Under the pieces are notes generated by a model. It saw only the letters and a program-made list of their open reading frames with translations, did not search any database and was not told the origin of the DNA. A program made the position numbers and the translations under genes. From Pyrus communis (lineage: Eukaryota; Streptophyta; Magnoliopsida; Rosales; Rosaceae), in the NCBI RefSeq assembly GCF_963583255.1, contig NC_084810.1:11305853-11369852 (forward strand): DNA of 64,000 nucleotides. The letters run 5' to 3'. Positions 22,839-35,867 of the stretch are shown here, piece by piece (within the stretch, counting starts at the first letter, position 1; each line of letters begins with the position of its first letter).

Positions 22839-23079
22839 AAAAATTTCCACTCCCATGCGGACGTCAAATTCATATCTCCGAGAGCTATTGGGTGGTTGGT
22901 TGACTAATTGGCCTCGTATGTGGGTTTCCCAACGCAATAAGATGCAAAATTTTACTTGTAAAGCACGCACTAAGCTAAGGGCTGCCACGCGTTAACTGTG
23001 GGCCAACACCAAAATCTCACTTTTAAGAGTTGAGCATTAGGTGGGGGTCGTCAGTTGGGTTCTTTGTTTTAAAATGATG

Positions 23080-23303
23080 GAAAATGATCCGGCGGATGGC
23101 GGATCATTTTCTTCGGAATTCTAGGGATTACGTGATTGTGATTCTTCATCGCATATCGTACGATTAGAAATCATTTCAAAATTTAAAAATTAAAATTTAA
23201 AATTAAATATGAATATTACCTAACGAAAATTGATCACACGATATACGATAAACGGTCACGATAATGAGATCCCTATGAAAAGGATCCGATGAGGATCCTT
23301 TTC
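23080..23303. mobile_element. Small Mutator-like MITE, 224 bp
   Basis: Termini GAAAATGATCC and GGATCCTTTTC are inverted repeats with one mismatch. The flanks are an 11 bp direct repeat TTAAAATGATG (23069-23079, 23304-23314), present once at the equivalent site in copy A near 8196. The comparison with the empty site proves an insertion. Confidence 0.88.
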
Positions 23304-24202
23304 TTAAAATGATGTCACACTTACTATGTATTATCGTTTTGTAGGGTTGTCTTATTAACACCTCATATTTTATTGACTACACCTCGCCTACTGAAAACAC
23401 CAATCAGTCTCTGATTCATAGTTAATGATTATGCATGTATCAACATCAATCTATTTCCCTTACGAAAAATCCCATGGGTTCCTTGCAACATTTGCGAATT
23501 GTGATTGCGATGCGCCCCACCCAAAAAAAATAAATCTATTGAAAATTTTCTTTGAAAAAACTGGTATCTGAATTGTAGAAAATGTTTTCAAATTTGAACC
23601 CTTAGACTGCAACTCGAAAAAAAGAAAAATCTCAACATGTTCTTGAATTATTATTAGGTTTTCCGTTAAAAGAACTTAGGGAGTGTATTTTTTTAGGGCT
23701 TAAATAGTCATTTTATAACAAGATACGTGAATTATTTAATATTAGAATTTATGTATGGTGTAGTCAACAAAATGTGATTTGTTAATAAAAAAACCCTATT
23801 TTGTATTATCTCTTTAACAAAGATAAGTCGACTAACGCATATGATTCTATCTCTATTATAAAGATATACAAATGATGATACAAATAAATGGTAATAATAA
23901 ATTTTTTTTGTTTCTTATGGGTTGTAATATTTTGTTTTGTTTTTTTGTTTTTTTTATTTTTTATTTTATTAATCAAAATGTGACAATCCACCATTTTGAG
24001 GGTAAGGAAGTTTCGCATAGCATTTAAATTTTTATTGGGTATCATCGTGTGATTCATCAGTACTAGAAATTGAATCAAATACGTGTTGTATGAAATATGA
24101 GCCTGAAATTCGTTCCGAGCCCTGGACTTGTGATGGTTGTTTATATAATGTTTGGGTTGTGGGTGAGAGAGGAGGATGAGAGAGGTGTTGGCCCTGTAGT
24201 TA

Positions 24203-24575
24203 GAGCATCTCCAAAGGAAATGTCAAAACATAAATGTCAAATGTTAATTGGATGGTTGATGTAGCAATATCAGATTTTTTTTTCTTTTTGCAACCAATAT
24301 TTTTTTGTTATAAATAATATTTGTATGACCTATTTTAAAAAAGAAATCAATAAAAATAAAATTTTAATATCTATAATTAATGCATTTATAGGATCCACAC
24401 AATAAAATAATTAAAAATGATTTGACATCATATTTTCTCATATGTCAAATTTGTCATATGAAAACTCATATATCAATCCACATAGGAATGACATATCGGT
24501 TGAAGTTTGTTTCTACTTTTAAATTTGATTACATGACATTTCACTTAGAATTTAATATCTCTTTTAGAGATAGTC
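24203..24575. mobile_element. PIF/Harbinger (Tourist-like) MITE, 373 bp
   Basis: Ends GAGCATCTCCAAA and (reverse) GACTATCTCTAAA are inverted repeats. The flanks are a 3 bp TTA duplication (24200-24202, 24576-24578), the usual Harbinger target. Copy A has the uninterrupted site (GCAGTTAATAAATC). Confidence 0.85.
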
Positions 24576-24640
24576 TTAATAAATCAATCTCCAAAAATCC
24601 CATTTTCCTTAAAAAAAAAAATTAAAAAAAAATAAAATAA

Positions 24641-24826
24641 AAATTGGAAAGTCTGAATCTTTGTGTGTGGAAATACCAAACATGGAGTAACAAATCAGAA
24701 ATCTCCTATCTCCAACATTTGTAGGTTCTTCCTTCCTCTTGGAGAAAGAAGAAGAAGAGGAAGAAGAAGACAAAGAGGGATCTTTTCCTCCTCTTTTTTA
24801 TCAGATATATTTTGTTCAACTCAGCC
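24641..24826 (+). promoter_or_regulatory. Probable 5' leader of the NAD kinase gene
   Basis: The sequence changes at about 24641 from repeat to a leader-like stretch with purine-rich GAAGAAGAAGAGGAAG. It ends in CAGCCATGG, a good plant start context. The exact transcription start is not determinable here. Confidence 0.5.
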
Positions 24827-24859
24827 ATGGTTCCCAGCAAGCTCAATGCTACTGTAATC

Positions 24860-24914
<55 letters not shown>

Positions 24915-27299
24915 ATGCTGTAATTAATTAATTAATCAATCAATTTTCATTTTAAACTCCGTTGGATTTTGAATTTGTAGTGTTGTTTTTGGTGCATGTT
25001 GCATTTCTAGGAGAAGCTAATGATATATATATATATATATATATTATAATTCTGAATTTTGTGATTGCACTCAATGGCCAGTATTGGACTGATTCTGCTT
25101 GAGTACTGGTGTTTGGGCTCAATTTGTTAATCATTGTTATCTGGGTGACTTTGGATCAATCTAAAATTCCAATCTTTGAAGGAAATTGCTTAATAAGTAC
25201 TTTCGTTTCCTTCATTTTCCCCATTTGTAAAAATTGAATCAAACAACTTATCCAAATCTCAATGCAATACCAGGGTGGTTATATAGGTTAGCTGAAATCT
25301 GAAGAAACTTGATTTGAGTGTATTGCGTAATCATACGAGTTAAATAGATATGGAATTCTATTGACACTACCCGAAATGAGATAACTTATAGTCGGAGTGC
25401 TGGCGTGGCGCTAACAGTTCCTTTTTGTAAGAAGCCTGAAGTAGTGATAACATGATTCTTCTCCATTGATTTATGACTTTGTGCTGATCTATTGGGCCGG
25501 AAACTAGCACATATTCGCTGAAATGAATTTATCGGAAATTTGGTAACTTTACTTACCTCTGCATCATACAATAATAACTATCCTGCTCTATGTTGTTAAC
25601 AAGATATCCTCGGAGCAGAAGAAGTTGTGCTTCTTATCTGATATGCTTCCTGTGGACAGGGCGAACCAAGTGTTTCATGCTCACAGCCAGAGAACGGTTT
25701 TCTCAATTCAATTTCGCTTTTAAGTTCAGAGAAAGCAGTCCAGGAACTTTTTCATCAATCTCCCGTTCAGAGCAAAGATGACCACCTCATAGAGTTCTCA
25801 GACGCTATGAGAAGTATGGTCATGTTCTATTCTCAAATTTTTTACAGTAGTCAGTGAAACAATTATCATTAATAATTAGTATACATTGCTTATATTACAT
25901 TCAACTTTCTCTAGCTGTTGAAAAGGCCCTTAGACGGGCTGCTGAAGGAAAGGCTTCTGCTCAAGCTGAGGCAGCTGAATGGAAGCGTAAATATGAACTG
26001 GAGAGGGCTCGCAATCTACATTTGGAGCATAAAGGTTTTTCAATGATTGAACAACATAATATAATTGTCATGCTGCTTTTGTTCTTTCACATAGATATAC
26101 ATATATTTGATATATTAATTTCTGGTGATGGAAAACACAGTTTTTCAAATATTTGTTGATATTATTCTAGCACGATTAGAAGCCTTAATACAAATACTTG
26201 GGTTCATCTAAAAAAGTGCTTAGTTTCCGTCAGTTTTTGTCAAAGCCATTTTTCCTTTTCTTCTTTTTTCATTACCTAAGAGTCCTTTTATTAGTGCAAA
26301 AGAATTCTTCTAGCACTTTGTCGTTGGTCTACATTGCACGTCACTTAACCATTGAACTGGAGCATCTTAGTTGATCATTCTTCATTACTTTGGATTTTAG
26401 CTTCTTGCAGGCCTTTTCATTGCTTTTGAGATTCTGTATTTGTGTAGCTTTTGTTTCAATAGTAACGAAAAAACAAGATTGCACGTAGTGGCTGAAGTTT
26501 GAGAAAGGCCATAGAATAAATCTGTAACCTGGTCCCAGAATTAGGTAATGCTGTTTACACTTATAAAAATCAATCTAGTTCATACGGAAAAGCTTTTCTG
26601 CTATGTATACTCGACCATAACCACAAATAGTACTACTTTAAGTTGCCCTACATTGAGTCAGTTTGGAAATCATTTGGCCTCCCTGTTATCCTCTCTATCC
26701 CCTATGTTAGTTAAATGAGAATTAATTTATTGATGATGAATTTAAAAACTTCTCGACTCTAAAGCATATAGGTTTGCATTCCTGTGTCATTTTCTAGTGA
26801 TATGTTGTTAACTAATAGCTAATGATGTAAATTGGCGTGATAGGGCCTTACTCTCATACCTTGTAGAAAGTCTTTTCATGTTTCTAAAGAATTGTTCTAG
26901 AGCACAAATTAGACTCTTCAAAGAAAAGTACCAGAGATTCAATGCTGGTATCTCAAGCCCTTGGGGTTAGTTCAAATGGTGATGGATGGAAAATGGGACA
27001 GGATTAGGATAGGTCAAGATTCAATCCACTCCAATTTAACAAAAACAAAGTACCAGAATCTAAAATGACTGTTCTAAGAAAGACGCCTTTGTGAAAGAGG
27101 TTACTGAAATATTCCTTAACAAAATATCATCAATGTAATGTGAAAAATTACATAAGATAAAAGCATACAAGAAAAGATAAAAAGTATAGAACTTTTTCTT
27201 CGGAAGTTCATGGCCAAATTTACTTGTTGAAACAAAAGACAAAAGGAGAAACGCTCTAAGCATGAAGTGTCTTCCCACCCCCCACCCCCCCCCCCCCCC

Positions 27300-27344
<45 letters not shown>

Positions 27345-30300
27345 GCCCCTATTTTGTGGTAACATGGAAGAAGATGTCTTTAAATGTTAAGGGGGGTTTC
27401 ATGTTCTCAAATATTGAACTGAGGTTGTAGAAATGAATCTTCATAAGTGAAGGCTCTGGATAATTCAATGTTTGATGGGTTTCCATTTTCCTAAACCAAA
27501 TTGCTTCTGTGTTTAACACTTAGTATACTGTTAAGCCTGCAGCCTTAAGCTGTAAGGGCACCTTAGATATACATGTATACATACGTGCAAAACTATACAT
27601 ACATATAGTTGATGTTACTGGAGAGGGACATAGTTAGCACCTGTTCAAACAGTAGAAACACTTTCAATCTATGCTATAACATATAGAGGCAAACACTAAA
27701 TCTCCAAGAGAGAAAAACTAATAATTTAAAATCTATTGTTGTTTTGCCAGAAAAATATGCTAAAATATTTCAAATGTGCCAAGGGTGCTCCGCCACTGTA
27801 TACACCTAGTTCAATGAGGTCACATTAATTCATTTCTTCTCCCATCATCTCTCCCCTTTTTTGGTAAACAGGAAACTTTCGTGAAGCTTTATGAAATGAT
27901 CTTGTCTTAGAGGGCCCTTCATATGTTTTCATTTTGCAATTTTCACAAACCTTTTGTCTTTTCTTCCCTTTCCTTCTGGACAGGGTCTCCATTTATTGTT
28001 TTTGCTTATCCATTCAGTAGTGCTTATCCTAGAAAAACCTTTTACTTCTCTCGGAATGCTTCTTGTGGTTGACGATCTTATTGGCCATAGTATTGAGTTG
28101 ACTTCTTCGTGATACCTCTGCAAATGTTTAAAATTAGCTCAATTGCTTGGTGTTGCTGGTCTTTCTAATCATATTTGGACTCATTATCATCAGATTGTGG
28201 GTATTCCACTATCAGGCGACAGCTTTTATGAAAAGCTACGAAGTTTGTGGGCTCTGAGTTTTCTATGTAATGCAATGGGAATGATAGGATTTATGCTTCC
28301 ATGTGTATTCTGCTTGGAAATTTGCAAGCAACCGGACAGGGAAGTTTCTGAAGGTACTTGCTTTGTCTTATACACAAATAAAGTCATTCCGATGCGCGCA
28401 CAAAATAAAGCTGCACATTTCTAACAGAAGATAATTCCCCTTTCTAGTTCTTTTGGGGTCAATTTAAATAATTAAAATAAGTAGAGATATATAAAAACCT
28501 CTTTCCTTGAGAGGCCAGGATAGAAGAACGTTGTTAAGCTTTGAGGTCATTTGATCTTGTACAACAATATAAATTACTAACTACAAACTGAGGAGCTGTT
28601 GTTAATTTGAGTTGATGGTGCTCCGAGGACAAGGGCTAGTTATGCAGCAAAGTATCAGTAACTGTCCCAGAGTAATTTTCTATATTGGTTGAACAGACCG
28701 TGACAAATTTTTATTTGTCTAAACTTTTCCAACAATATATTAATGTGCTTAATATTTCTTTGTTACAACTTAATGTGAATGAATCTCACGTTATTTTTCT
28801 GAGCAGCCTTCAAAACTACTACACTTTTTCTCATGTCAAAAGTTTTCCCTTCCTTAACAAGAGAGTTGCAAGAGTCTTGGAGTTAGTGATGTTTTGGCTT
28901 ATATATTGTGAATGCATTTGGGGTTTCTTTGTGCTTAGACTCATGCATTTGTTGGTTAAAATTATGTAGTTCTTGGTAATTGATTTATTGCATTTTTTCC
29001 GAGATTATTAAAGTTTAGATGCCGAAGGGGGTGTTTGATGTGGGGGTTTCCCCTGGTTACTGTGGTTGTTTCTCAGTTGCACCACTGTTGTGGTATCATT
29101 AGTTTTGTTCTTTTGTGCATGGTACTTGTGCTCATTCGCATAATTCGATGTATACTTTGTTTCACCTTAAACTAGCATAGGTGATGTTGCCCTGAGCTTC
29201 TTTGTTTCACCTTATTCATACCTTAATAGAAGGGATTTTCTGGCTTATGTTACAGAGCAATCAAGTAAAGAGAATAACTGCATTGATGAGAGGACAGAGA
29301 AGTTGGCCAGCCAATCAAATGAGCAATCTGAACAGTGTTGTGGGAGGAATGGGATATGCTCCTATGAAGTTCTTCGGGATGAAAGCTGTTCTGATTCCAA
29401 GGCATTTCTCAATAAATATACCAGAAAGGTACCCTTTCTTTTGTGTCCTTCCCCTCCGGTTCAGCTAATCTCTGGCGTGTTTTGTACACCGTGATTCATG
29501 AGAACTATTTAATATCTAATAAAAGTATCACTCCAATTTGGACTTGGATGGTGTGAAAAGTTTTAGGTTGGAAAAAGATTTTGCTGATCATCATTCTGCT
29601 TCCAACGTGAATTGTTTAAACCATACGAAACCACAGTAAAAGGAAAGTAATATTCCTAGTAGTTACAGGAAATTAAAGCTAAACAAAAGCTTTCCCAAAC
29701 AATTCAGTCAACAGTTGGACCAAAATAACAACTATTCAGTCAACTATAGCGCTCTACACGTACCAACAGATGGTAACCCCGTGACTTTTTGTATCAGTTA
29801 TTAACATTTCATTACAAACACTCAGCGTATAGATAATGAGCCTTAACAATTCTAACAACTTAGCATATGGTCAAAACTTAAGATTTACACATGTTCTGTA
29901 GCCTAATATCAAATTATTTTTTTAGTAAGATGTTCTTGGTTACCATTATTTTTTTCTTAAATAATTTATATTTATACCACCGCTACTACTACTACCACCA
30001 ACTGAATGCAATTTTCTTTGGCTGTCATAATGCATTTTTCATGTTAAACATGTTGACACATTATTACTGCAATGAATTTTATTGATTATATCATGAAATC
30101 CATGTTTCTTGAGACAGGCATCATTTAAACTTTCATGGTGGTGCAACGGCGATGAGAGTGACCAGCACAAGCATGACATCGTCTCTTTTGAAAGGGGAAA
30201 CATTACAACTGCAGAGCGTAGCAGTAAACAGGTATAACCTATTCTATATATGCATGCTGCTTGTTTTTTTCCCACTGTTTTTGTGTCTTTTGAATGGCTC

Positions 30301-33300
30301 CCATCTACTGTCTATTTAAGATCTCGATTTCATTTCAGATTGCTTTGAAGTGGGAATCTCAGCCACAGACCGTGATTATATTGACGAAACCAAATTCAAC
30401 TTCTGTTCAAATTCTATGTGCCGAGATGGTCAGGTGTGGCTCTTAAGATTTCTTTAGTCTGTCATCTCTGATACCAGATTTTGTTTCCTGCATTAGCTGT
30501 TTTTCATATTATTGTAGGCTTGAGATCTGTGACCTCAACACATTATATTCAAGAAATGACGACTTGTAGTTAAATCTTAAGTATGGCAATGCTGCAACAT
30601 TTTCATTATTACAATTACTGAGGTTGATTACTCTGCTTTTTCATCGCTAAGTTGTATATTTTAAGACAATGTGGTTTTTTCACTCACCTTACCAATTGCC
30701 TCCCATATGGTTATTTAAAATAGCCCCCCGTCATGCACTGAAAAAAAAACGCATTGACGCAATTTCTCAAAAAAAATGGTCATGTACATTCTTGTGATGT
30801 CCCTCATGCCAAAATTCAATTTATAGATGATGCTGTATCTTTGCATTCTTGCATGCCTATGTAACTTTGTACTTGAATGTTCGCACATGTTTTTCCTTTC
30901 CTCAGTCTTGAATTTCCCTTTCCAGATGGTTGAGTGAGCAGAAAAAGTTAAATATTTACGTGGAACCACGAGTAAGAGCTGAACTTCTAACAGAGTCATC
31001 TTACTTCAACTTCGTCCATACATGGAAGGATGGTGAGAACCATAGAAGATTGTTTCTTTTCTATTATATTTTTGAAGAGACTTCTATCCTAGAGTACATG
31101 CAACAAATTCCGAGACTTGTTTTTGTTATGCTTTTTACAAAAGATTTGTTTACAGACCTTTTCGCTACATGCATATTTCTGTGTATGTAATTCTTCTTCT
31201 TGTTTTATTTTTTTCTAAATAAGAAATAAATCTTCTATTGATAGTAGAGGGTCAGTGTAAAGCAAGGAAGGACTATCCGAGGCTAACAGAAGAACGTTAA
31301 ACAAAACAATTCAAATCATTAGGAAGATACTACAAGATCATGGGTGAAAATCATTAGAATTACACTGACCAAGTATTTGGGAAATAGCCTTCTAGGGATG
31401 CTTGAAAGTCATTCTACCAGCCTCGATCGTTTTCGTGCAATTAACATGTTTCATTATTACATAATCCACAAAGATCTGTTGTTAATCCATATCACATTGA
31501 TTTTTTTCATGTTGGTCAGAGTTATTATACATATGCAACTGCACTTGTGTGAGTGTGTCTGTTTGTTTTTTATTTGAGTAATGATCTTACAAAATGTCCA
31601 GCCACAGAGCGCTTTATGCATGCATACGTTCTTTCTTTAATTCCCAGTTATGGTTTAAGTGATAACAAATTGGGCATGCATTTAAGACTTTTGCATAATA
31701 TTGATCTCAGGTGATTGTTTGTAACTTGTAAATTAATAAATAAGTTTTGTTTAATAATATATTACTAGCTTGCTAATTGTGCTCGGGATTTGCTGTTTAC
31801 TGTTTAGAGTTTCATCTTTTGCTTTACAGAGACTGAAATAATGCTCCTGCACACAAAAGTGGACCTTGTGGTAACTCTTGGCGGGGATGGAACTGTCCTC
31901 TGGGTAAGTGCATATAATTTTGAGCTTTAACTTGATTACTTCAGAATGTTTTAGTGCATTAAACTGTTTGGGTTGAGGGAATTAAACATGTATCGGACCA
32001 CTTTTCGGTTCATTTTAGTGCATGTGTGCTCCTGTCAATAGCAGATATCTGAGTTCTGATTCATGTCTGTTATCCCTTGTTTCTAAGCGGTATTTATCTT
32101 CCAATATGGTTGTTATTTTATAGTCAAAGAAGTTTCATGGACAGTTGATAACTTCAAAACCCAGCTACTGGAGTTTTGCGTCGCAGATCCTACCTTCCCA
32201 ACAGCATGCAGCCCCTCGGACCATGTCAAAAGGACAAAAAAGAAAAAAAAAGGAGAATACATAAACAAAATGGTTTAACAATATACATGATGCAATTGTG
32301 CAATGGAGGGGTTGGAATTAAACACGATCATATTGCTCTTTCGTTTTTACAGTTCACAATAATTTATTGTCACACGTATTTATGAATCGCTATGCCATGG
32401 TCGAATATGTTAGACGTAATCAGTATGTTGACTAGAGAGATCAATCCATTAACAGAAAGAAAGGCATACAATTGATTAATATTTTGTTGTACTTATTTTG
32501 TTGGCAGTAACAACTGTTTTCATTTAATTTGCAGGCAGCATCTATGTTCAAAGGACCAGTTCCTCCTGTCGTGCCGTTTTCATTAGGGTCACTGGGATTT
32601 ATGACTCCTTTTCGTATCCTTTTGTCATCTCTTTTGGAAGAGTTCCTTTTTAAAATGAAATACTCCAAAATTAGTTTCTAAAGTTACTCTAAATGTTTAC
32701 TTGCCTTTTATGGGATCTTATTGTGTTACTTTTTATTGTTCCTGTATCTCATTCAAAGTGATCTTTAACATGCTTCAGACAGTGAACGCTACCGAGACTA
32801 TCTTGATTCAATTTTAAACGGTCCCATTAATATCACATTGCGACACCGGTTGCAGTGCCACGTTATTAGAGAAGCAACCACAAATGAGTATGAAACTGAA
32901 GGGCCAATGCTAGTACTAAATGAGGTTACAATTGACCGTGGGATATCATCATACCTCACAAATTTGGAATGCTATTGTGACAATTCTTTTGTCACATGTG
33001 TCCAAGGAGACGGGCTAATATTATCAACAACTTCTGGCAGTACCGCGTATTCATTAGCAGCTGGAGGATCAATGGTCCATCCCCAGGTTTGTTTTTATAC
33101 TATGATCTATAAGTGCCTGTTACAGCTATCAGAGATATTATATGGTAGTTCTGCACTTTATAGTGCCTGTTGCTTGGTGTATTGGTAGATAAGATAAGAC
33201 TGCTGACATGTGATGCTCATAATCTTGACATAACTGTTTGTGTTGGAGACGTCAAATGAGCGATTCTGAATCAGAGTTACTGGGAAGACAAAGCGAGTTT

Positions 33301-33953
33301 TCGTCAGATATATGTTATACTACTGCGTATATTAGCCTCTTAGCGCGCACTCTGCATATTGTGGGGAGGGTTTTCTTTAATGAAATAGGGTGAAAACATA
33401 AGAGCAAAACAATCCCCGTTATAAAATGCTCAAAGGCGTGAAGTACTACGTAGATGATTAGCAGAGAAACAGAGTGTTGACGAAAACTGTTCCTAGAATA
33501 TTTTAAAACTAGTAAGTAATAAATTACAGTTAAAATTTTGAAAGAGAGATTTGCAGTAAATTCCTTAAAGCTGTTATTATCTGTAGCTGTTCCATGTTTT
33601 GCAACTGTAACATTGTAATTATGATTTTTCCTTCGTAATTACAGGTTCCTGGAATTCTTTTTACACCTATCTGTCCACATTCCTTATCATTTCGGCCTTT
33701 GATATTTCCTGAGCACGTGACGTTGCGAGTACAAGTACCCTCCAACAGCAGAAGCCATGCATGGGCGTCGTTTGATGGAAAGGGCAGGAAACAGTTGGCT
33801 GCCGGCGATGCACTTGTGTGCAGCATGGCGCCTTGGCCTGTCCCTACTGCATGTCAAGTTGATTCCACCAGTGACTTCTTGAACAGCATCCATGACGGCC
33901 TCCACTGGAACCTGAGAAAGACTCAGTCGTTCGATGGCCCTCGGGAAGCATAG
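24827..33953 (+). CDS. NADK1: NAD kinase, cytosolic plant type (NADK1-like), 11 coding exons
   Basis: Phosphorylates NAD+ to NADP+ with ATP; plant NADK1 is cytosolic. Coding exons: 24827-24853, 25660-25813, 25915-26034, 29256-29428, 30118-30231, 30339-30433, 30926-31032, 31830-31903, 32535-32613, 32779-33086, 33645-33953. They total 1,560 nt, 519 aa, near the 524 aa of Arabidopsis NADK1. All joins keep frame with GT-AG borders. The N-terminus has a charged helix ([16 protein letters not shown]) and a [13 protein letters not shown] segment. The catalytic domain carries GGDGT at residues 281-285, LNEVTIDRG from 361 and [15 protein letters not shown] from 398. No transit peptide is evident. Exon 1 encodes only nine residues (MVPSKLNAT) and is followed by a (TC)n tract in intron 1. 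Intron 3 is 3.2 kb with a long C tract. Exon 1 to exon 2 is the least certain join. Confidence 0.93.
24861..24910. repeat. (TC)n microsatellite in NAD kinase intron 1
   Basis: About 50 bp of uninterrupted CT units starting 8 bp past the exon 1 donor site. It supplies a pyrimidine-rich tract right behind the donor. Confidence 0.95.
26035..29255 (+). other. NAD kinase intron 3, unusually long
   Basis: Contains the C tract at 27274-27340 and two unassigned ORFs: 27929-28123 (minus) and 28143-28424 (plus, with a hydrophobic stretch [18 protein letters not shown]). Neither matches a domain I recognise, and neither keeps NAD kinase homology. Other NAD kinase introns are 101-798 bp. Confidence 0.75.
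27274..27340. repeat. C-homopolymer tract in intron 3
   Basis: 67 bp of almost pure C, interrupted by three A residues, including 40 consecutive C at 27301-27340. The minus strand is a G tract able in principle to form G-quadruplexes. The length in an assembly is error-prone. Confidence 0.9.
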
Positions 33954-35199
33954 TGCGTATTTTATCTTTTGTACACTAATTCTCTAGTTTGCAGATCCCG
34001 ATAGAACCAAAACCTAACGTGTTATTAAGGGAAGAAAGGGGGAGGTGAGTCGGGTGGAAGGTGAAGAGCAAATCTAAAAGTCCTGGGATTATTCATCTTT
34101 CATGTGTATGGTCTCCTCCTCGAATAAGTTCGAGGGTTGAAGCAGAGCACTTGTTAAATGGATGCCAAAAGATTAATTTTACCGCTTTCGTCATTAGGAA
34201 CTTGTAAACTGGATGTTGATCACTGATCGAATATATACAAGCAACTTAGAAATTGTCCAGTCTTCGAATTCATACTCTCTTGCATGGAGCATGCATTTGT
34301 ATTGCTTTACGTATATGTTTGTTTGGAACACTTTCGTAAGCACTTGTACTGATAAACGCTTTTGGTCAACTGCTTTAATTTTATTTGAATCGGGTCAAAC
34401 AATTTTTTTGCTTCTCTATTATAAAATGCAAGTGGGCTTCTTAACAAATTGCACCATAGCAATCTAGACTCAAAAGTAATCGAATTGCTACACGCCTCTC
34501 TAATTCAGGTGAGACTTACATACAACAGCGGGGCACACCTTTGCTAAAGACATGGCCGACAATATGATCAGCTTATGTGTCAAATTAGCGTTATTTATAA
34601 TTTACTATTTTACTCAAAGAATTGTTTTACAAACCAAGCGTTACTCTAATTTTTATCTGCAAGGAAATGCCAAGTCTGCGTAATGTGTTCATCTTGTGCA
34701 CCTGTTGTTTGAGGTGATTTTGTTTGGAGAGATAAATCACGTGCGTGCATGGGTCAAAACAGCTTCTTACGTTCTATTCCAATCATACACCTCGCCAACT
34801 CTAATTCATGTGAATTACCCTAATGGGAGGGATTTTTTTTTATTTATTTATGTTTTTTTTCAAATTATATAAAAACCTTGTCAAGTAAAGGTTGTGATGC
34901 ACTAATTTATTGAGATTATTAATAAATAAAACTTGGTTTATCTGTGAACCCTATCTTTTCACTTTAAGAACATGACTTACGGGATTTACGTTATTCCAAT
35001 CCTTCTCATCCCTACACAACTCTACATATGTTTGGATGATGGGAAAGTGGTGATAATAAAAAATGGAGTTCAATGTCCTAACCGAGAAAAACTATTCTTT
35101 GTGTGACTGTGTCGTCACTTGACATACCGATGTGGTGTTACCAATCTACATGAGCGATATTGATTACTAACTTAACCCATCATATATATAGGTTTGTAC
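33954..35199. other. Downstream of the NAD kinase gene: 3' UTR then unassigned
   Basis: The first few hundred bases are presumably 3' UTR, with no canonical AATAAA near the stop. Beyond about 34450 the sequence is AT-rich with no gene or repeat I can name. Confidence 0.5.
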
Positions 35200-35339
35200 A
35201 TCATACATTTTGTAGTGCATTTTCTAGGCAATCAAGGGAAGGGCATCTCATCATGCTTTTTGCAAGGACTTGTCCCATAGATCCTGCAAGTATTCCACGC
35301 AACGTTGAACTAACATTTTACATGCATTAGACCTTCATG

Positions 35340-35456
35340 CATGGTTTTCTATGCCTCTCACGTAATGCGCCAAACGGGGTCCTTTCTTCGTCGTGCATAC
35401 CCCTTTGCACGACGAAGTCTTCTCCTTCGTCGCACAACTAGTTTTTCCTACTAGTG
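35340..35456 (+). mobile_element. CACTA-type transposon end (right terminus)
   Basis: Ends ACTAGTTTTTCCTACTAGTG at 35456, the reverse of a CACTAGTAGGAAAAA terminus. It is preceded by inverted subterminal motifs (TTCGTCGTGCA, TGCACGACGAAG, CTTCGTCGCACAA). No matching left end was found nearby, so this is a fragment. Confidence 0.6.
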
Positions 35457-35591
35457 TCACATCCTTCAAAATACGTTCCCCACAGAACACCAACTCTACC
35501 ACAACCCAGCAAAAACCTTTACCTCTTGGAGCTTTATGCAAAGCCGTAGCTATCTCAGGAGTAACCCTATTGTTTCTCTACAAATATTTGT

Positions 35592-35867
35592 TTGAAAAAT
35601 TATCACAAAACTACCAATTACCTTCAAATCTATTCAAAAACTTTGAAAGAAAGCTTTCCGGTGAATATGACTCCCGAGTCCCCCTTCTACCAATCTAAGC
35701 CGCACTTTTATCGGAATTATTGGCTCCATGAACACATGGAAGACGAAAAAAAACCAAACATTGAGGCATGGTGGCGACCTAATTTCACTGGGGTACCTCT
35801 TTTTAGACAGAGCTCCTACGCCGGAATTTCTACCTTGGCCTCTGTCTTATCTTCCTTTTCGAGTTAA
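35592..35867 (+). other. Unassigned 91-codon ORF
   Basis: An open frame encoding a charged, aromatic-rich peptide (for example HFYRNYWLHEHMEDEKK, EAWWRPNFTGVP). I recognise no family and no splice context. It could be a transposon-captured or decayed gene piece next to the CACTA end, or chance. Confidence 0.25.

Larger units (their letters stand above)
22839..24640. repeat. Long dispersed repeat, copy B, carrying two MITEs, just upstream of the NAD kinase gene
   Basis: Diverged second copy of 7963-9598, in the same orientation. Differences are dominated by a 224 bp MITE (23080-23303) and a 373 bp MITE (24203-24575), both absent from copy A. The A-rich end at about 24610-24640 lies only about 190 bp before the NAD kinase start codon, so part of that promoter probably derives from this repeat. 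Confidence 0.78.

Noticed and set aside
24663..24927. ORFs of 62-68 codons around the NAD kinase start
   Set aside because: Purine-rich leader and TC repeat in wrong frames; the short exon 1 at 24827-24853 explains the region better.
33530..33905. Minus-strand ORFs over the last NAD kinase exon
   Set aside because: Shadows of exon 11, which carries the conserved NAD kinase C-terminus on plus.
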